Below, piece by piece: positions 1 through 7,848 of a DNA stretch of 64,000 nt (positions within the stretch are counted from its first letter, which is position 1; each line of letters starts with the position of its first letter). The position numbers and the translations under genes were made by a program. Origin of the DNA: Caproicibacter fermentans (GTDB lineage: Bacteria > Bacillota > Clostridia > Oscillospirales > Acutalibacteraceae); assembly GCF_009746625.1 (NCBI RefSeq), contig NZ_VWXL01000052.1, positions 186,001-250,000 on the forward strand, in the 5' to 3' direction. A model generated the notes under the pieces. That model had not been told where the DNA came from, searched no databases, and saw nothing but the letters and a program-made list of their open reading frames with translations.

Positions 1-30
1 CTGATATAGCAGAAAGTAGGCAAAGACTAT

Positions 31-79
31 GTAGGGGGGCTTCAAATTCCCGTAAAAAGAGCTCCAAACGCCCCCCTAC
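31..79. repeat. G/C-run palindromic element, copy 1
   Basis: GTAGGGGGGC (31-40) and GCCCCCCTAC (70-79) form a perfect 10-bp inverted repeat. The interior contains CTTCAAATTCCCGTA and GAGCTCCAA, which reappear in inverted order inside the element at 371-423, so the two are probably diverged copies of one repeat. Confidence 0.6.
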
Positions 80-370
80 ACCCCGACTGCCATCATAAAG
101 AACGGGAATGTTCTTGAAACGCAGTGCTTTTCCTTGACGTTCCCAATTCTTTCCCTGCGTTCTTAGTTAGAAGCGTACAGGGAATCGATAGATTGAAAGC
201 AATCTTTTTCAAAGCTGAGTGATATATTTAAGTAAGCTTGAGTCAAGGTAAGCCGTCGATTTCAGCTTCCCTAGAATAACGCAGTGGCTTTCTCTCCGGA
301 GCCCCCGTCGTCAATGAGAAGCAGTGGGCTTTAAGAACATCGCTTTTCCCTTTGACAGGTGCCGGGGGGC

Positions 371-461
371 GTCGGGGGGGACGGTTGGAGCCCTCCCTAC
401 GGGAGTTTGAAGTCCCCCCCGACCCGTACTTTGCATACTTTCGTACGGGACCGAAAGTATG
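371..461. repeat. G/C-run palindromic element, copy 2, plus nested hairpins
   Basis: GTCGGGGGGGAC (371-382) pairs with GTCCCCCCCGAC (412-423), a perfect 12-bp inverted repeat. Directly after it CCCGTAC/GTACGGG (423-429, 443-449) and CATACTTTCG/CGAAAGTATG (434-443, 452-461) overlap, so two alternative hairpins compete. The interior resembles the element at 31-79 in reverse orientation. Confidence 0.6.
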
Positions 462-708
462 GGCCCGTCCGGCCTGAGGACAAACTAAATAAATTGAAGA
501 AATTATGGTTAAGGGGCACTTTGCCCCAGTTTAAGAAATATTTCTTCTCTGCGGCTGCGTAAGCCGCTTTGCGCCCCCAAGCCTCTGGGGAAAAGAGACC
601 AGGAAAGATTGACTTACCCCGAATCAAAACGCTATAATGATGAAAGCGGAAAAGTTTCCCCGCGCGGGCGCGTACCCAAAGAAAAGGACGGACAAGGGGA
701 GAAAAGAA

Positions 709-1095
709 ATGAATCGCTACGACTGGCTGGATGAGACGCTGCTCCGCAATCCCGGGGCGGAAAAGGATTACAAAGAGGAATGGGAGTGGCACCGCTATCT
801 GGTGGACGGAAAGATGTTTGCCGCGACCTGCGAGCCGGGCCAAAAGTACGGAATTTACGGCGGGCACGAGCTTGTAACGCTGAAATGCGAGCCGATGCTT
901 TCGGAGCTGATGAGGAAGGAATACGCGGATATCCTGCCCGGCTTTTACATGAACAAACAGAACTGGATTTCCGTTTTTCTGGACGGGACGGTGCCGGACG
1001 ACGTCCTGCGGGATCTGTGCGGGCGTTCCTACCGGCTGGTGTTTGAAAAACTGACGAAGAAGGCTCAGCGGGAGATTCTCGAAAAACAGGGATAA
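709..1095 (+). CDS. MmcQ/YjbR family protein
   Basis: A 128-aa protein with the overall pattern of the small YjbR/MmcQ fold: an N-terminal WLDETLL helix, a central GKMFAATC strand region, CEP...LRKEYADILPGFYMNKQNWISVFLDG, and a C-terminal helix with SYRLVFEKLTKKAQ. Family members are small cytoplasmic proteins of uncertain, possibly DNA-binding, function. The ATG at 709 follows AGGGGAGA with good spacing. An in-frame ATG at 637 lacks a ribosome site and would add an unconserved basic stretch. It stands alone and faces the next gene tail to tail across a terminator. Confidence 0.8.
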   Translation: MNRYDWLDETLLRNPGAEKDYKEEWEWHRYLVDGKMFAATCEPGQKYGIYGGHELVTLKCEPMLSELMRKEYADILPGFYMNKQNWISVFLDGTVPDDVLRDLCGRSYRLVFEKLTKKAQREILEKQG

Positions 1096-1125
1096 CCGAT
1101 GAGTCCGGGCTGAAAAAGACTGTAT

Positions 1126-1174
1126 AAAATGCGCCAGGAACGGGATCGCAACCGCGTCATGGCGCATTTTTCAT
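1126..1174. terminator. Bidirectional terminator
   Basis: AAAATGCGCC (1126-1135) pairs with GGCGCATTTT (1161-1170) and is followed by T-rich sequence on both strands. It lies between two convergent genes and can serve both. Confidence 0.8.
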
Positions 1175-1194
1175 TTTGATGGGAAAGAAAAGCT

Positions 1195-1734
1195 CTATCC
1201 CCGGTAATAGTCCAGCATCGCCTGCGCGCCGTCGTCGGTCAGGGTGATGCTGCCCGAGTCCAGCCTCGCGGTGTCGAACAGGAATCCGGGCCTTTTCCCG
1301 CCTTCTTCGACCGCTTCTTCGAACGTGGCAAACGCCGCCGATTCCCGGACCATCTGATCGTCAAAACCGGGGACCGGACTTTCGTAATCCAGAGCGATCA
1401 GCCCGCGGTCCTCAAGCGAGGTGATGATTTCTCCCAGCTTTTTGACGGTTTCCACATCATCCTCCGGCCCGCGGACGACGACCGGCGCGAGCGCGACGGA
1501 TTCGAGGTCGTCCTCCCGGCTGGAGCCCATGACGAACCGGGATACGGGCGTCGCGCCGCCGCTGGAAAGTTTGCCGAGCAGTTCGGCTTCCTCGTCGGTC
1601 AGCGGAAAGGGAAGGTTCCTTTTTTCGACGGATTTTTTTGTAAGATACAGTCGGCAGGATTCACACAGCGGGTTCCCGGGGACGGGGCCGGAGCATCCGT
1701 TTTGATCACAGCGGTCGCTTTCAGTGTTTTGCAT
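1195..1734 (-). CDS. Hypothetical protein with N-terminal Cys pairs
   Basis: An acidic 179-aa soluble protein that I do not recognise. The N-terminus carries C9, C14, C24 and C27 (the last two as CESC), which could bind zinc. The rest is helix-forming and rich in Glu and Asp, with no membrane segment or signal peptide. The start has GAGGA about ten bases upstream. It sits between two terminators and so is probably monocistronic. No function is proposed. Confidence 0.6.
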   Translation of the reverse strand: MQNTESDRCDQNGCSGPVPGNPLCESCRLYLTKKSVEKRNLPFPLTDEEAELLGKLSSGGATPVSRFVMGSSREDDLESVALAPVVVRGPEDDVETVKKLGEIITSLEDRGLIALDYESPVPGFDDQMVRESAAFATFEEAVEEGGKRPGFLFDTARLDSGSITLTDDGAQAMLDYYRG

Positions 1735-1896
1735 CGTTTGATTTCCTCATTTTCTATTTTGTTGTTTCATAGGGATTGCCCGCCATGCGAAAGCGGTTAC
1801 CGAAGGTCGCAGCTCGTCCTGCATGTCCGTTCTCCTTTCGGAGCTGCTTTCCTTTATTTTACCCCATTGCCCCGCCGATGTACATAGAAACAGGCG

Positions 1897-1935
1897 CAAA
1901 AGAAGCCGCGCGAACGGTTTTCCTGTTGGCGCGGC
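1897..1935 (-). terminator. Rho-independent terminator
   Basis: On the minus strand GCCGCGC and GCGCGGC (1929-1935 and 1905-1911) pair and are followed by TTCTTTTG. It lies just downstream of the 1952-2269 gene. Confidence 0.65.
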
Positions 1936-1951
1936 CTGTTTTCGGGGGAGA

Positions 1952-2269
1952 TTACTTGGCGCCTGTTTTCAGAGCGTCCCGCAGGGAAGACGCCGGTTCC
2001 GCGCTTTCCGGTTTTAAACCGACTTCCCCCGCGCAGAGGGGCATGTCGGCGGAGGAATAACACGAAATGCGGCCCGTCTGCATATTCAAAATCTTGACCG
2101 GCTCGCGGTCAACCATCAGGTCGGCCAGCGCCCGGCCCATGGACTGCTCATAAGTTCTTTTTACAGGAATGAGAACCCGCCTGCGCGGCCTGCAGCGTCG
2201 GTCTCTGAAATCGTTTTCCGATTTTGAGGAATCCACGCGGTCGATGTTTGTTTTCTTGCTTTCGTGCAT
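1952..2269 (-). CDS. Small basic hypothetical protein
   Basis: A 105-aa protein, basic in the first third (RDRRCRPRRRVLIPVKRTYEQS). A middle section reads LADLMVDREPVKILNMQTG and GRISCYSSADMPLC. I do not recognise the family. The GAGGTTACTGGT leader gives a reasonable ribosome site. The gene starts 11 bases after the stop of the membrane-GAF gene upstream and ends at a terminator, so the two probably form one transcript. Confidence 0.55.
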   Translation of the reverse strand: MHESKKTNIDRVDSSKSENDFRDRRCRPRRRVLIPVKRTYEQSMGRALADLMVDREPVKILNMQTGRISCYSSADMPLCAGEVGLKPESAEPASSLRDALKTGAK

Positions 2270-2279
2270 ACCAGTAACC

Positions 2280-3062
2280 TCACTCGTTCAGATTTGTCAT
2301 GTTTCTGATGAAATCAATGCTGAATCTTCTCAAAAGCCTTGAAACGATACTCAGCTTTTCAGGCGGAATATGGATTTCCCGGTTGCTGTCATAGGACATG
2401 ATGGCGCAGATGTCGCCTTTCTTGTTATGAACGGGGACGCAGATCCAGAACGCGATGTCCTGGGTCTGCTCCCGCTGGTACTCCGTCAGGTTCTCGGAGG
2501 ACGATTTTTTCAGGTTGGGCTCGTAGACCACGCAGTCCCGCTCCGCGTAGCAGGTTCCAACCGCGCCCTGCGGATGGGGGGACACCTGAAAGACAAGTCC
2601 GTCTCTGACCGCTTCGTCCGACAAACCGGGCAGGTTTTTCATGGCGAAGCATTTAGGACGCCGTCGATTTATTTTTATACGTCCTAATCCTATTCTATTC
2701 CAAATATTTTTTTTTGGTGTGCAGATTCTTACATTCAAACTGAATTCCAGCCCTGTTTCGCCTAAAATCCCTTTAAACGCCTCCAGAAGATAATTCTTGG
2801 ACTGGCGGATCAGATAATTCTGCTGTTCGGTTCTGCTTTCAAGCTCAAAGGTTTGCCGGATGCAGGAGGTGCCCAGCGGAAAAAAGGTTAAAACAACCCC
2901 GAAAAAAGAAAAACCGTCCTTAGCAAGCGAAGCGGTTTCCTCCGGAATCCCCATTTGCTTGCAGAGCGACAGAAGCAGCCCGGACTGCCCGAGGGACTGG
3001 AACAAAATCGGCAGTGCGAACAGAACGAGGAATTTGACGGTCAGTCTGTATCTCGCGTCCAT
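2280..3062 (-). CDS. Membrane-anchored GAF-like sensor protein
   Basis: A 260-aa protein with two N-terminal hydrophobic segments (about residues 8-28 and 46-66), a short coiled region, and a C-terminal soluble domain. That domain contains GAVGTCYAERDCVVYEPNLKK, FWICVPVHNKKGDICAIMSYDS and a final helix, which is the usual layout of GAF domains. GAF domains bind small ligands or mediate dimerisation. No kinase, HTH or cyclase output domain follows, so its partner is unknown. The start is preceded by GGGGAAATGAA. Confidence 0.6.
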   Translation of the reverse strand: MDARYRLTVKFLVLFALPILFQSLGQSGLLLSLCKQMGIPEETASLAKDGFSFFGVVLTFFPLGTSCIRQTFELESRTEQQNYLIRQSKNYLLEAFKGILGETGLEFSLNVRICTPKKNIWNRIGLGRIKINRRRPKCFAMKNLPGLSDEAVRDGLVFQVSPHPQGAVGTCYAERDCVVYEPNLKKSSSENLTEYQREQTQDIAFWICVPVHNKKGDICAIMSYDSNREIHIPPEKLSIVSRLLRRFSIDFIRNMTNLNE

Positions 3063-3180
3063 TTCATTTCCCCGGCTTTCCCAACGGATTCCGATTTCCC
3101 CGAGCGGCCTCGGTTTTTTTGCCGCGCGGGCCTTCCTATTCTATTTATATTCGGATTCGGAAAGAAGTTATGACGAAAAA

Positions 3181-3213
3181 ACCCGCGCCGAAGAGAATTC
3201 TCTCGGCGCGGGT
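3181..3213. terminator. Strong palindromic terminator
   Basis: ACCCGCGCCGA (3181-3191) pairs with TCGGCGCGGGT (3203-3213). T-runs flank it on both strands. It ends the minus-strand transcript that runs through glyQS and the reductase remnant. Confidence 0.8.
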
Positions 3214-3230
3214 TTTGGGCGGAAGGCCGG

Positions 3231-3527
3231 TCAGGCGTGCTCCGCGTAAAACTGATGGTATTCACCCAGCATGTATTTGCGCAGGTTCGGCGTATCCAGA
3301 CCGTAGGGGCAGTGATTTTTGCAGTGATTGCAGTGTGTGCAGTTGTTGATCCGTTCCAGCCGCGCTTTAAACTCGTTCGTCATGTACTGCTTTGACGGCG
3401 AACGGGTCGGCAAAAGGGAAATCCGGGCGGCCGTCCCAATCGGGATTCCGGCCGGGCAGGGCTGGCGGCAGCCGCGGCCCCGGCAGAACGTGCCGGCAAG
3501 CTCCAGGCGGTTATGCGATTCCGCCGG
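3231..3527 (-). pseudogene. C-terminal remnant of a 4Fe-4S aldo/keto reductase
   Basis: The reading frame runs directly from the glyQS stop codon. It encodes the cysteine-rich C-terminus typical of ferredoxin-containing aldo/keto reductases: FCRGRGCRQPCPAGIPIGTAA, then NCTHCNHCKNHCPYGLDTPNL and a final EYHQFYAEH. The N-terminal barrel, start codon and ribosome site are all missing, and upstream sequence is immediately glyQS. What remains is about 99 codons without an internal stop. The clean junction suggests a deletion that fused the tail of one gene to the end of another. Expression as a protein is unlikely, since the frame begins at a stop codon. Confidence 0.8.
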
Positions 3528-4904
3528 CTAAAAGTCGGTTTTGCTTTCCAGGTAGCCGGTCAGCTTGTCGATGGCGATGCGCTCCTGCTTCATGGTGTCG
3601 CGGTCGCGCACGGTCACGCAGCCGTCCGTTTCACTGTCGAAGTCGATGGTAATGCAGAACGGCGTGCCGATTTCATCCTGGCGGCGGTAGCGTTTGCCGA
3701 TGGAGCCGGCATCGTCGTAATCCACCGCAAAGCGTTTGGCAAGCACGGAGTAAACCTCCTGCGCGCGGTCGTTCAGCTTTTTGCTCAGGGGCAGCACGGC
3801 GGCCTTATAAGGGGCAAGCGCCGGGTGCAGGCGCAGCACGACGCGGGTGTCGCCGCCCTCGAGCGTTTCCTCGTCATAGGCGTCGCAGAGGAACGCGAGC
3901 GCGACGCGGTCCGCACCGAGGGAAGGCTCGATCACATAGGGGACGTAGTGCTCCTTGGTTTCCGGGTCGAAGAATTCGAGGCTCTTGCCGGAATGCTCCT
4001 GATGGCGGGAAAGATCGTAATTGGTGCGGTCGGCAATGCCCCACAGCTCGCCCCAGCCGAACGGGAACAGGTATTCGATGTCCGTCGTCGCCTTGGAGTA
4101 GAACGAAAGCTCCTCCTTGTCGTGGTCGCGCAGACGGAGATTCTCTTTCGTGAGGCCGAGGTCGTGCAGCCATTTTTCGCAGAAATCTTTCCAGAAATGG
4201 AACCAGTCGAGGTCGGTATCGGGCTTGCAGAAAAATTCAAGCTCCATCTGCTCGAATTCGCGCAGGCGGAACAGGAAATTGCCGGGCGTAATCTCATTGC
4301 GGAAGCTCTTGCCGATCTGTGCGATGCCGAACGGGATTTTTCTTCTGGTGGTGCGCTGCACGTTCGCAAAGTTGACGAAGATGCCCTGCGCTGTTTCGGG
4401 GCGAAGATAAATTTCGTTTTTCGTACCCTCCGTCACGCCCTGAAACGTCTTGAACATCAGGTTGAACTGGCGGATGTCCGTGAAATTTTCGCTGCCGCAG
4501 TTCGGGCATTTGATGTGGTGCTCGCGGATAAACTCCATCATCTTGTCGTTGCTCCAGCCGTCCGCGCTCTCGCCGGTGAAATCCTCAATCAGCTTGTCGG
4601 CGCGGTGGCGCGTCTTGCAGTCGCGGCAGTCCATCAGCGGGTCGGAGAATCCGCCCACGTGGCCCGAGGCGACCCACACCTCCGGATTCATCAGAATCGC
4701 GGAGTCAAGCCCGACGTTATAGGGGCTTTCCTGAACGAACTTTTTTCTCCACGCGGCTTTGACGTTGTTTTTGAACTCCACGCCGAGCGGGCCGTAGTCC
4801 CACGCGTTGGAAAGCCCGCCGTAAATTTCGGAACCGGCGAACACGAAACCGCGGTTTTTGCACAGGGCGACGATCTTCTCCATGGTTTTTTCTGTTGCTT
4901 GCAT
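3528..4904 (-). CDS. glyQS: Glycyl-tRNA synthetase (single-chain type)
   Basis: Charges tRNA-Gly with glycine in the cytoplasm. It is a class II synthetase of the alpha-2 type: the N-terminus has [18 protein letters not shown], class II motif 2 is seen in [12 protein letters not shown], and motif 3 in [12 protein letters not shown]. Two cysteine pairs (CRDCKTRH and CPNCGSENF) form the usual zinc-binding insertion. The C-terminus is an anticodon-binding domain ending at about residue 458, normal length for the family. The ATG at 4904 follows GGAGGAAAAGCAGC. An in-frame ATG at 4928 would add eight residues without a ribosome site. Confidence 0.97.
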   Translation of the reverse strand: MQATEKTMEKIVALCKNRGFVFAGSEIYGGLSNAWDYGPLGVEFKNNVKAAWRKKFVQESPYNVGLDSAILMNPEVWVASGHVGGFSDPLMDCRDCKTRHRADKLIEDFTGESADGWSNDKMMEFIREHHIKCPNCGSENFTDIRQFNLMFKTFQGVTEGTKNEIYLRPETAQGIFVNFANVQRTTRRKIPFGIAQIGKSFRNEITPGNFLFRLREFEQMELEFFCKPDTDLDWFHFWKDFCEKWLHDLGLTKENLRLRDHDKEELSFYSKATTDIEYLFPFGWGELWGIADRTNYDLSRHQEHSGKSLEFFDPETKEHYVPYVIEPSLGADRVALAFLCDAYDEETLEGGDTRVVLRLHPALAPYKAAVLPLSKKLNDRAQEVYSVLAKRFAVDYDDAGSIGKRYRRQDEIGTPFCITIDFDSETDGCVTVRDRDTMKQERIAIDKLTGYLESKTDF

Positions 4905-4949
4905 GCTGCTTTTCCTCCAGATTCGCACGGACGCTGGCTGCGCCCGCCG

Positions 4950-5369
4950 TTATTTTTTGCGGAATATGACAAGTTTGCTTAAGACGTAATTAATGACGAC
5001 GACGATCACGTTGTCGACAGTTTTGGACAGAAGCCCGTTCCACGCGAGCATGTCGATGAACAGCCACATGCAGGCGTAGTCCACGCCGAGCGAAAGCAGG
5101 CGCGCGGCGAGAAAGCTGAGCAGCTCCCGCCAGAAGACGTTTGCCTGAAAGCTTTTGCTGCGGAACACCCACAGCTTATTGGTGAGAAACGCGAAGGCGA
5201 CCGCCAGAATCCAGGCGAGCGCGTTTGCGGCCTGCCACTGCCAGCCGAGGGAATTGTAACAGACCTCAAATACGACGATGTTGATGACGGTGGTGAGAAC
5301 GCCGAAAATCAGGTACAGAATCATTTCCGGGCTGGTGAGAAAACGCCATAATTTTAAAATCCGGTTCAT
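4950..5369 (-). CDS. GtrA-like membrane protein
   Basis: A 139-aa protein with four predicted membrane helices and the GtrA signature pattern: YLIFGVLTTVINIVVFE near the start, ALAWILAVAFAFLTNKLWVFRSK in the middle, and NYVLSKLVIFRKK at the end. GtrA proteins are proposed to move polyprenyl-linked sugars across the membrane for cell-wall or surface glycosylation. GGGAGG precedes the start. It ends 45 bases upstream of glyQS and may be co-transcribed with it, though the roles are unrelated. Confidence 0.88.
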   Translation of the reverse strand: MNRILKLWRFLTSPEMILYLIFGVLTTVINIVVFEVCYNSLGWQWQAANALAWILAVAFAFLTNKLWVFRSKSFQANVFWRELLSFLAARLLSLGVDYACMWLFIDMLAWNGLLSKTVDNVIVVVINYVLSKLVIFRKK

Positions 5370-5457
5370 GCTGGCCTCCCTGCGCGAACGAATAGATATA
5401 GTTTACCATTCCGGAGGGATTCTTTCAACAAAAATGGAATATTTTCAATTTCCGCGC

Positions 5458-5493
5458 AAAAAACCGGCCCGGAAATGCCCAGGCCGGTTTTTT
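5458..5493. terminator. Bidirectional terminator hairpin in a divergent intergenic region
   Basis: AAAACCGGCC and GGCCGGTTTT pair perfectly with T-runs on both sides. The position is odd because the flanking genes point away from each other. It may insulate divergent promoters or mark a lost gene. Confidence 0.75.
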
Positions 5494-5586
5494 CGGAAAA
5501 AGAATTGGACTAAATTGACAGAATGAAAATTCAAAAGTATAATATAAAAGAATATGATTTCAAATCGAGAGTAAGGAGAAGAACAT

Positions 5587-6141
5587 ATGGAAAAAAAGAA
5601 TTTGCGGAAAACCGAGGGCCTGCCGTTCACGCTTGGCATTGCGGCGGGGGTTGTTTTACTGCTGGAGACCATTCTTTCTTTTAATCTGAGCCCGATTATA
5701 ACAGACGTGACCCTGTCTTCCATGGGGCTGAAGTCTTCCGCGGCGTCAAGCGGAATCTCGGGCGCCGGACTCATCGGTACGATTATTTCGTTTCTTATCG
5801 TGCCGGGCATATTCCTGTTGCTGCTGATCCTGGGCAAAAACAAGGAAAAACGCGGCAGCGCGTTCGCCATTGTGTGGATTGTCATTGCGGGGCTCTATAT
5901 TTTATCCGGTCTGTTTTCAATGCTGAAAGGCGGCGAACTGCAGCAGCAGATCACCGCGGCGGTCGACGCGGTGATGCCGGGCGGATACTGGATTGAGAAC
6001 GCGCTTTCCCTGATTGGCTGCGGACTGATCATCGCTTCTTGCGTCGTGTTTTGGAGACGCCTGCACGAGCCGCCGGTTTTCGACAAACCGGAGTCCGAGC
6101 CGCAAAACGGCGAAACTCCTCCGTCGGACTCAAATACATAA
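5587..6141 (+). CDS. Membrane protein, first of three tandem paralogs
   Basis: A 184-aa protein with four hydrophobic segments (about residues 14-34, 58-83, 95-115 and 140-160) and a polar proline-rich tail. It shares with the next two genes an N-terminal KTEGLPFTLGIAAGV motif and a central VPGIFLLLLILGKNKEKRGSAFAIVW motif, which marks a tandem gene family. The function is unknown. AAGGAGAAGAACAT precedes the ATG. Gaps of 40 and 30 bases separate the three genes, so they form one operon. Confidence 0.65.
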   Translation: MEKKNLRKTEGLPFTLGIAAGVVLLLETILSFNLSPIITDVTLSSMGLKSSAASSGISGAGLIGTIISFLIVPGIFLLLLILGKNKEKRGSAFAIVWIVIAGLYILSGLFSMLKGGELQQQITAAVDAVMPGGYWIENALSLIGCGLIIASCVVFWRRLHEPPVFDKPESEPQNGETPPSDSNT

Positions 6142-6181
6142 GAACTTTTTCCTGCGGTGGAGGAAAGTGAGGAAGGACAAC

Positions 6182-6637
6182 GTGGAACAGGAATACCGCA
6201 AAACCAAAGGCGCGCCGTTTGCGCTCGGCATGGCGTCCTGCCTTCTTTTCCTTCTGTCCGCCGCTTGCGTGGTCCCTGTCGCCTCGTACTTTTTGGGGAT
6301 GCTTTCGGTTTCCCCGGAAAACGCCGCGTCATGGTACCGGGGTTTGGCAGCCGAATGTTTGCTGAACCCCGGCATTTTTATGCTGATTCTGTTTTTGGGC
6401 AGGCGGTGGGAAAAGCGGGGAAGAACCGTCGCGGAATTCTGGGCGGCTGCGGGCGGATTCTTTATGCTTTCCGTACTGATCCACGACGGGAGCCTGACGT
6501 GGTTCTTTGTGCCGGGCCGGTCCGCTCCGGTGTATGGATCCTATCGGGCGGCCGTGCTTCTGCGCTTTGCGGGCGGCGCGCTGATGACCGCCGCCTGCGC
6601 GGTCTACCTTGCCAGACTGAAAAAACACGGATATTGA
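6182..6637 (+). CDS. Membrane protein, second tandem paralog
   Basis: A 151-aa membrane protein with four hydrophobic segments. The shared motifs are KTKGAPFALGMASC near the start and NPGIFMLILFLGRRWEKRGRTVAEFW in the middle, matching its neighbours in order and spacing. I chose the GTG at 6182: it follows GAGGAAGG, and the resulting VEQEYRKTKGAPF lines up with the MEYRQRETEGAPY start of the third copy. An upstream GTG at 6167 would add five residues. It lacks the long C-terminal tail of the first copy. Function unknown. Confidence 0.62.
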   Translation: MEQEYRKTKGAPFALGMASCLLFLLSAACVVPVASYFLGMLSVSPENAASWYRGLAAECLLNPGIFMLILFLGRRWEKRGRTVAEFWAAAGGFFMLSVLIHDGSLTWFFVPGRSAPVYGSYRAAVLLRFAGGALMTAACAVYLARLKKHGY

Positions 6638-6667
6638 CCCGCGATCCTTTCCGACAGGAGGAAGAGC

Positions 6668-7129
6668 ATGGAATACAGGCAAAGAGAAACCGAGGGGGCT
6701 CCCTATGTTCTGGGAATGGCGGCGGGAGTCCTGCTGATCTTCGCAAGCGTGCTCTGCGGCGGTTTTGCCGCGAAGCTTTTCGGGGCGTTCGCGGCGGAAG
6801 AACAACGGCTTGTCCTGTTTGGAGTTTTCTGGCTGCTGGCAGTGGAGACGGTGCTGAACCCCGGCGTCTTTATGCTGCTGCTTCTTTCCGGAAAACACCG
6901 GGAAGAGAGGGGGAAGCCCTTCGCCGTCCTGTGGGCTGCGGTTGGGGCGTATACGGTGCTTTCGGTCTTTTTTCCAATTTCCGTCTCCGGTGTTTTCAGA
7001 ATGGAAGGAGGAATTCCATCTCTTTTTTTCGCGGAAGCCGCGATGTCCGCAGCCTTTCGCTTCGCGGGCGGCGCGCTGATGATCGCCTCCTGCGCGCAGA
7101 TCTACAAGCGGCTGCAAGGGCGTGCCTAG
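6668..7129 (+). CDS. Membrane protein, third tandem paralog
   Basis: A 153-aa membrane protein with the same layout as the two genes before it: RETEGAPYVLGMAAGVLL, NPGVFMLLLLSGKHREERGKPFAVLW, and a final FRFAGGALMIASCAQIYKRL helix that is very close to the equivalent segment of the second copy. AGGAGGAAGAGC precedes the ATG. Its stop codon overlaps the stop of the convergent flavodoxin-like gene (shared CTAG), so no terminator separates them. Function unknown. Confidence 0.65.
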   Translation: MEYRQRETEGAPYVLGMAAGVLLIFASVLCGGFAAKLFGAFAAEEQRLVLFGVFWLLAVETVLNPGVFMLLLLSGKHREERGKPFAVLWAAVGAYTVLSVFFPISVSGVFRMEGGIPSLFFAEAAMSAAFRFAGGALMIASCAQIYKRLQGRA

Positions 7130-7848
7130 TCCCGTTTGAAAACGAACGGCGGTTTGCCGTCGAGCCAGCCTTGGGTTTGCCAGTACCGGTAGTCAGGGGT
7201 AGAATTCCTGAAATTTTTCACCATCCAGCGGCACAGAGCAAAATAAAACCGGACGAACAACGTGGGCGCGCTGTCTTGCTTTGAGACGGCGCGCCAAAAT
7301 TTTTCGGCGCACCGGTCGATTTCTGCCTCGTATTTTTTCTGTTTTTCCGGGGGCATGGAATCCCAGTCCAGTGCGAAAATGCGGAAGCCCTTTTGATACA
7401 CTCGGTTGATTCCCCAATATTTTATACAGGTTGCAATCGGCTTCATAGCGGATTTGATCCCGCCGCCCGCCGCGGTCGAAAGAACAAACGCCTTTTTCCG
7501 GAAAAACTCCGGCCTGGGCCGATGATTGATAAAAAGAAACGGGTAATGGTCCAGAAAGTTCTTCATGCCGCCGGAGGCCGACATCACATAGACGGGCGTC
7601 GTCAGAAGGAGCGCGTCCGCTTTCAGCATGGAGTCGAGAATCGGGCCCGAATATTGCCGGTGCGGGCAGAATTCCTCGCCGCGCGTCACGCAGGCGGCGC
7701 AGCCCTTGCAAAACTCCGGAAGGTCCCTCGGAAGAAAGAATTCATCCGCTTCGACTTCCCCGCGCTTTTTGAGGGCCTCAAGAAACAGTTCGGCGGCCCG
7801 GAGGGTGTTCCCCCTGCGCGGACTGCCGTGAATCACCGCAATTTTCAA
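7126..7848 (-). CDS. Flavodoxin-like NAD(P)H-dependent oxidoreductase
   Basis: A 240-aa cytoplasmic FMN protein of the flavodoxin/FMN-reductase fold. The N-terminal strand plus phosphate loop is IAVIHGSPRRGNT (residues 3-15), followed by a cysteine-rich segment CKGCAACVTRGEEFC seen in many clostridial iron-sulfur or redox flavoproteins, then TTPVYVMSASGGMKNFLDH around the flavin. The C-terminal 70 residues are an extension beyond the core fold. The electron partner is unknown. The start overlaps the stop of the glycosyltransferase gene by four bases, so the two are translationally coupled. Confidence 0.82.
   Translation of the reverse strand: MKIAVIHGSPRRGNTLRAAELFLEALKKRGEVEADEFFLPRDLPEFCKGCAACVTRGEEFCPHRQYSGPILDSMLKADALLLTTPVYVMSASGGMKNFLDHYPFLFINHRPRPEFFRKKAFVLSTAAGGGIKSAMKPIATCIKYWGINRVYQKGFRIFALDWDSMPPEKQKKYEAEIDRCAEKFWRAVSKQDSAPTLFVRFYFALCRWMVKNFRNSTPDYRYWQTQGWLDGKPPFVFKRD

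Larger units (their letters stand above)
1..708. other. Long intergenic stretch, no gene
   Basis: No convincing coding region lies before the YjbR-like gene. The stretch is rich in G- and C-runs and carries two related palindromic elements and stacked hairpins, listed separately. It looks like repeat-derived or degenerate sequence. I see no recognisable mobile-element gene and no RNA gene here. Confidence 0.5.

Noticed and set aside
3513-4982. 489-codon plus-strand frame opposite glyQS
   Set aside because: Exact antisense shadow of a conserved synthetase; its protein has the valine/alanine/arginine-rich composition typical of such shadows.
6157-7284. 375-codon plus-strand frame over the tandem membrane genes
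   Set aside because: Out-of-frame reading of three genes whose conserved motifs are in another frame.
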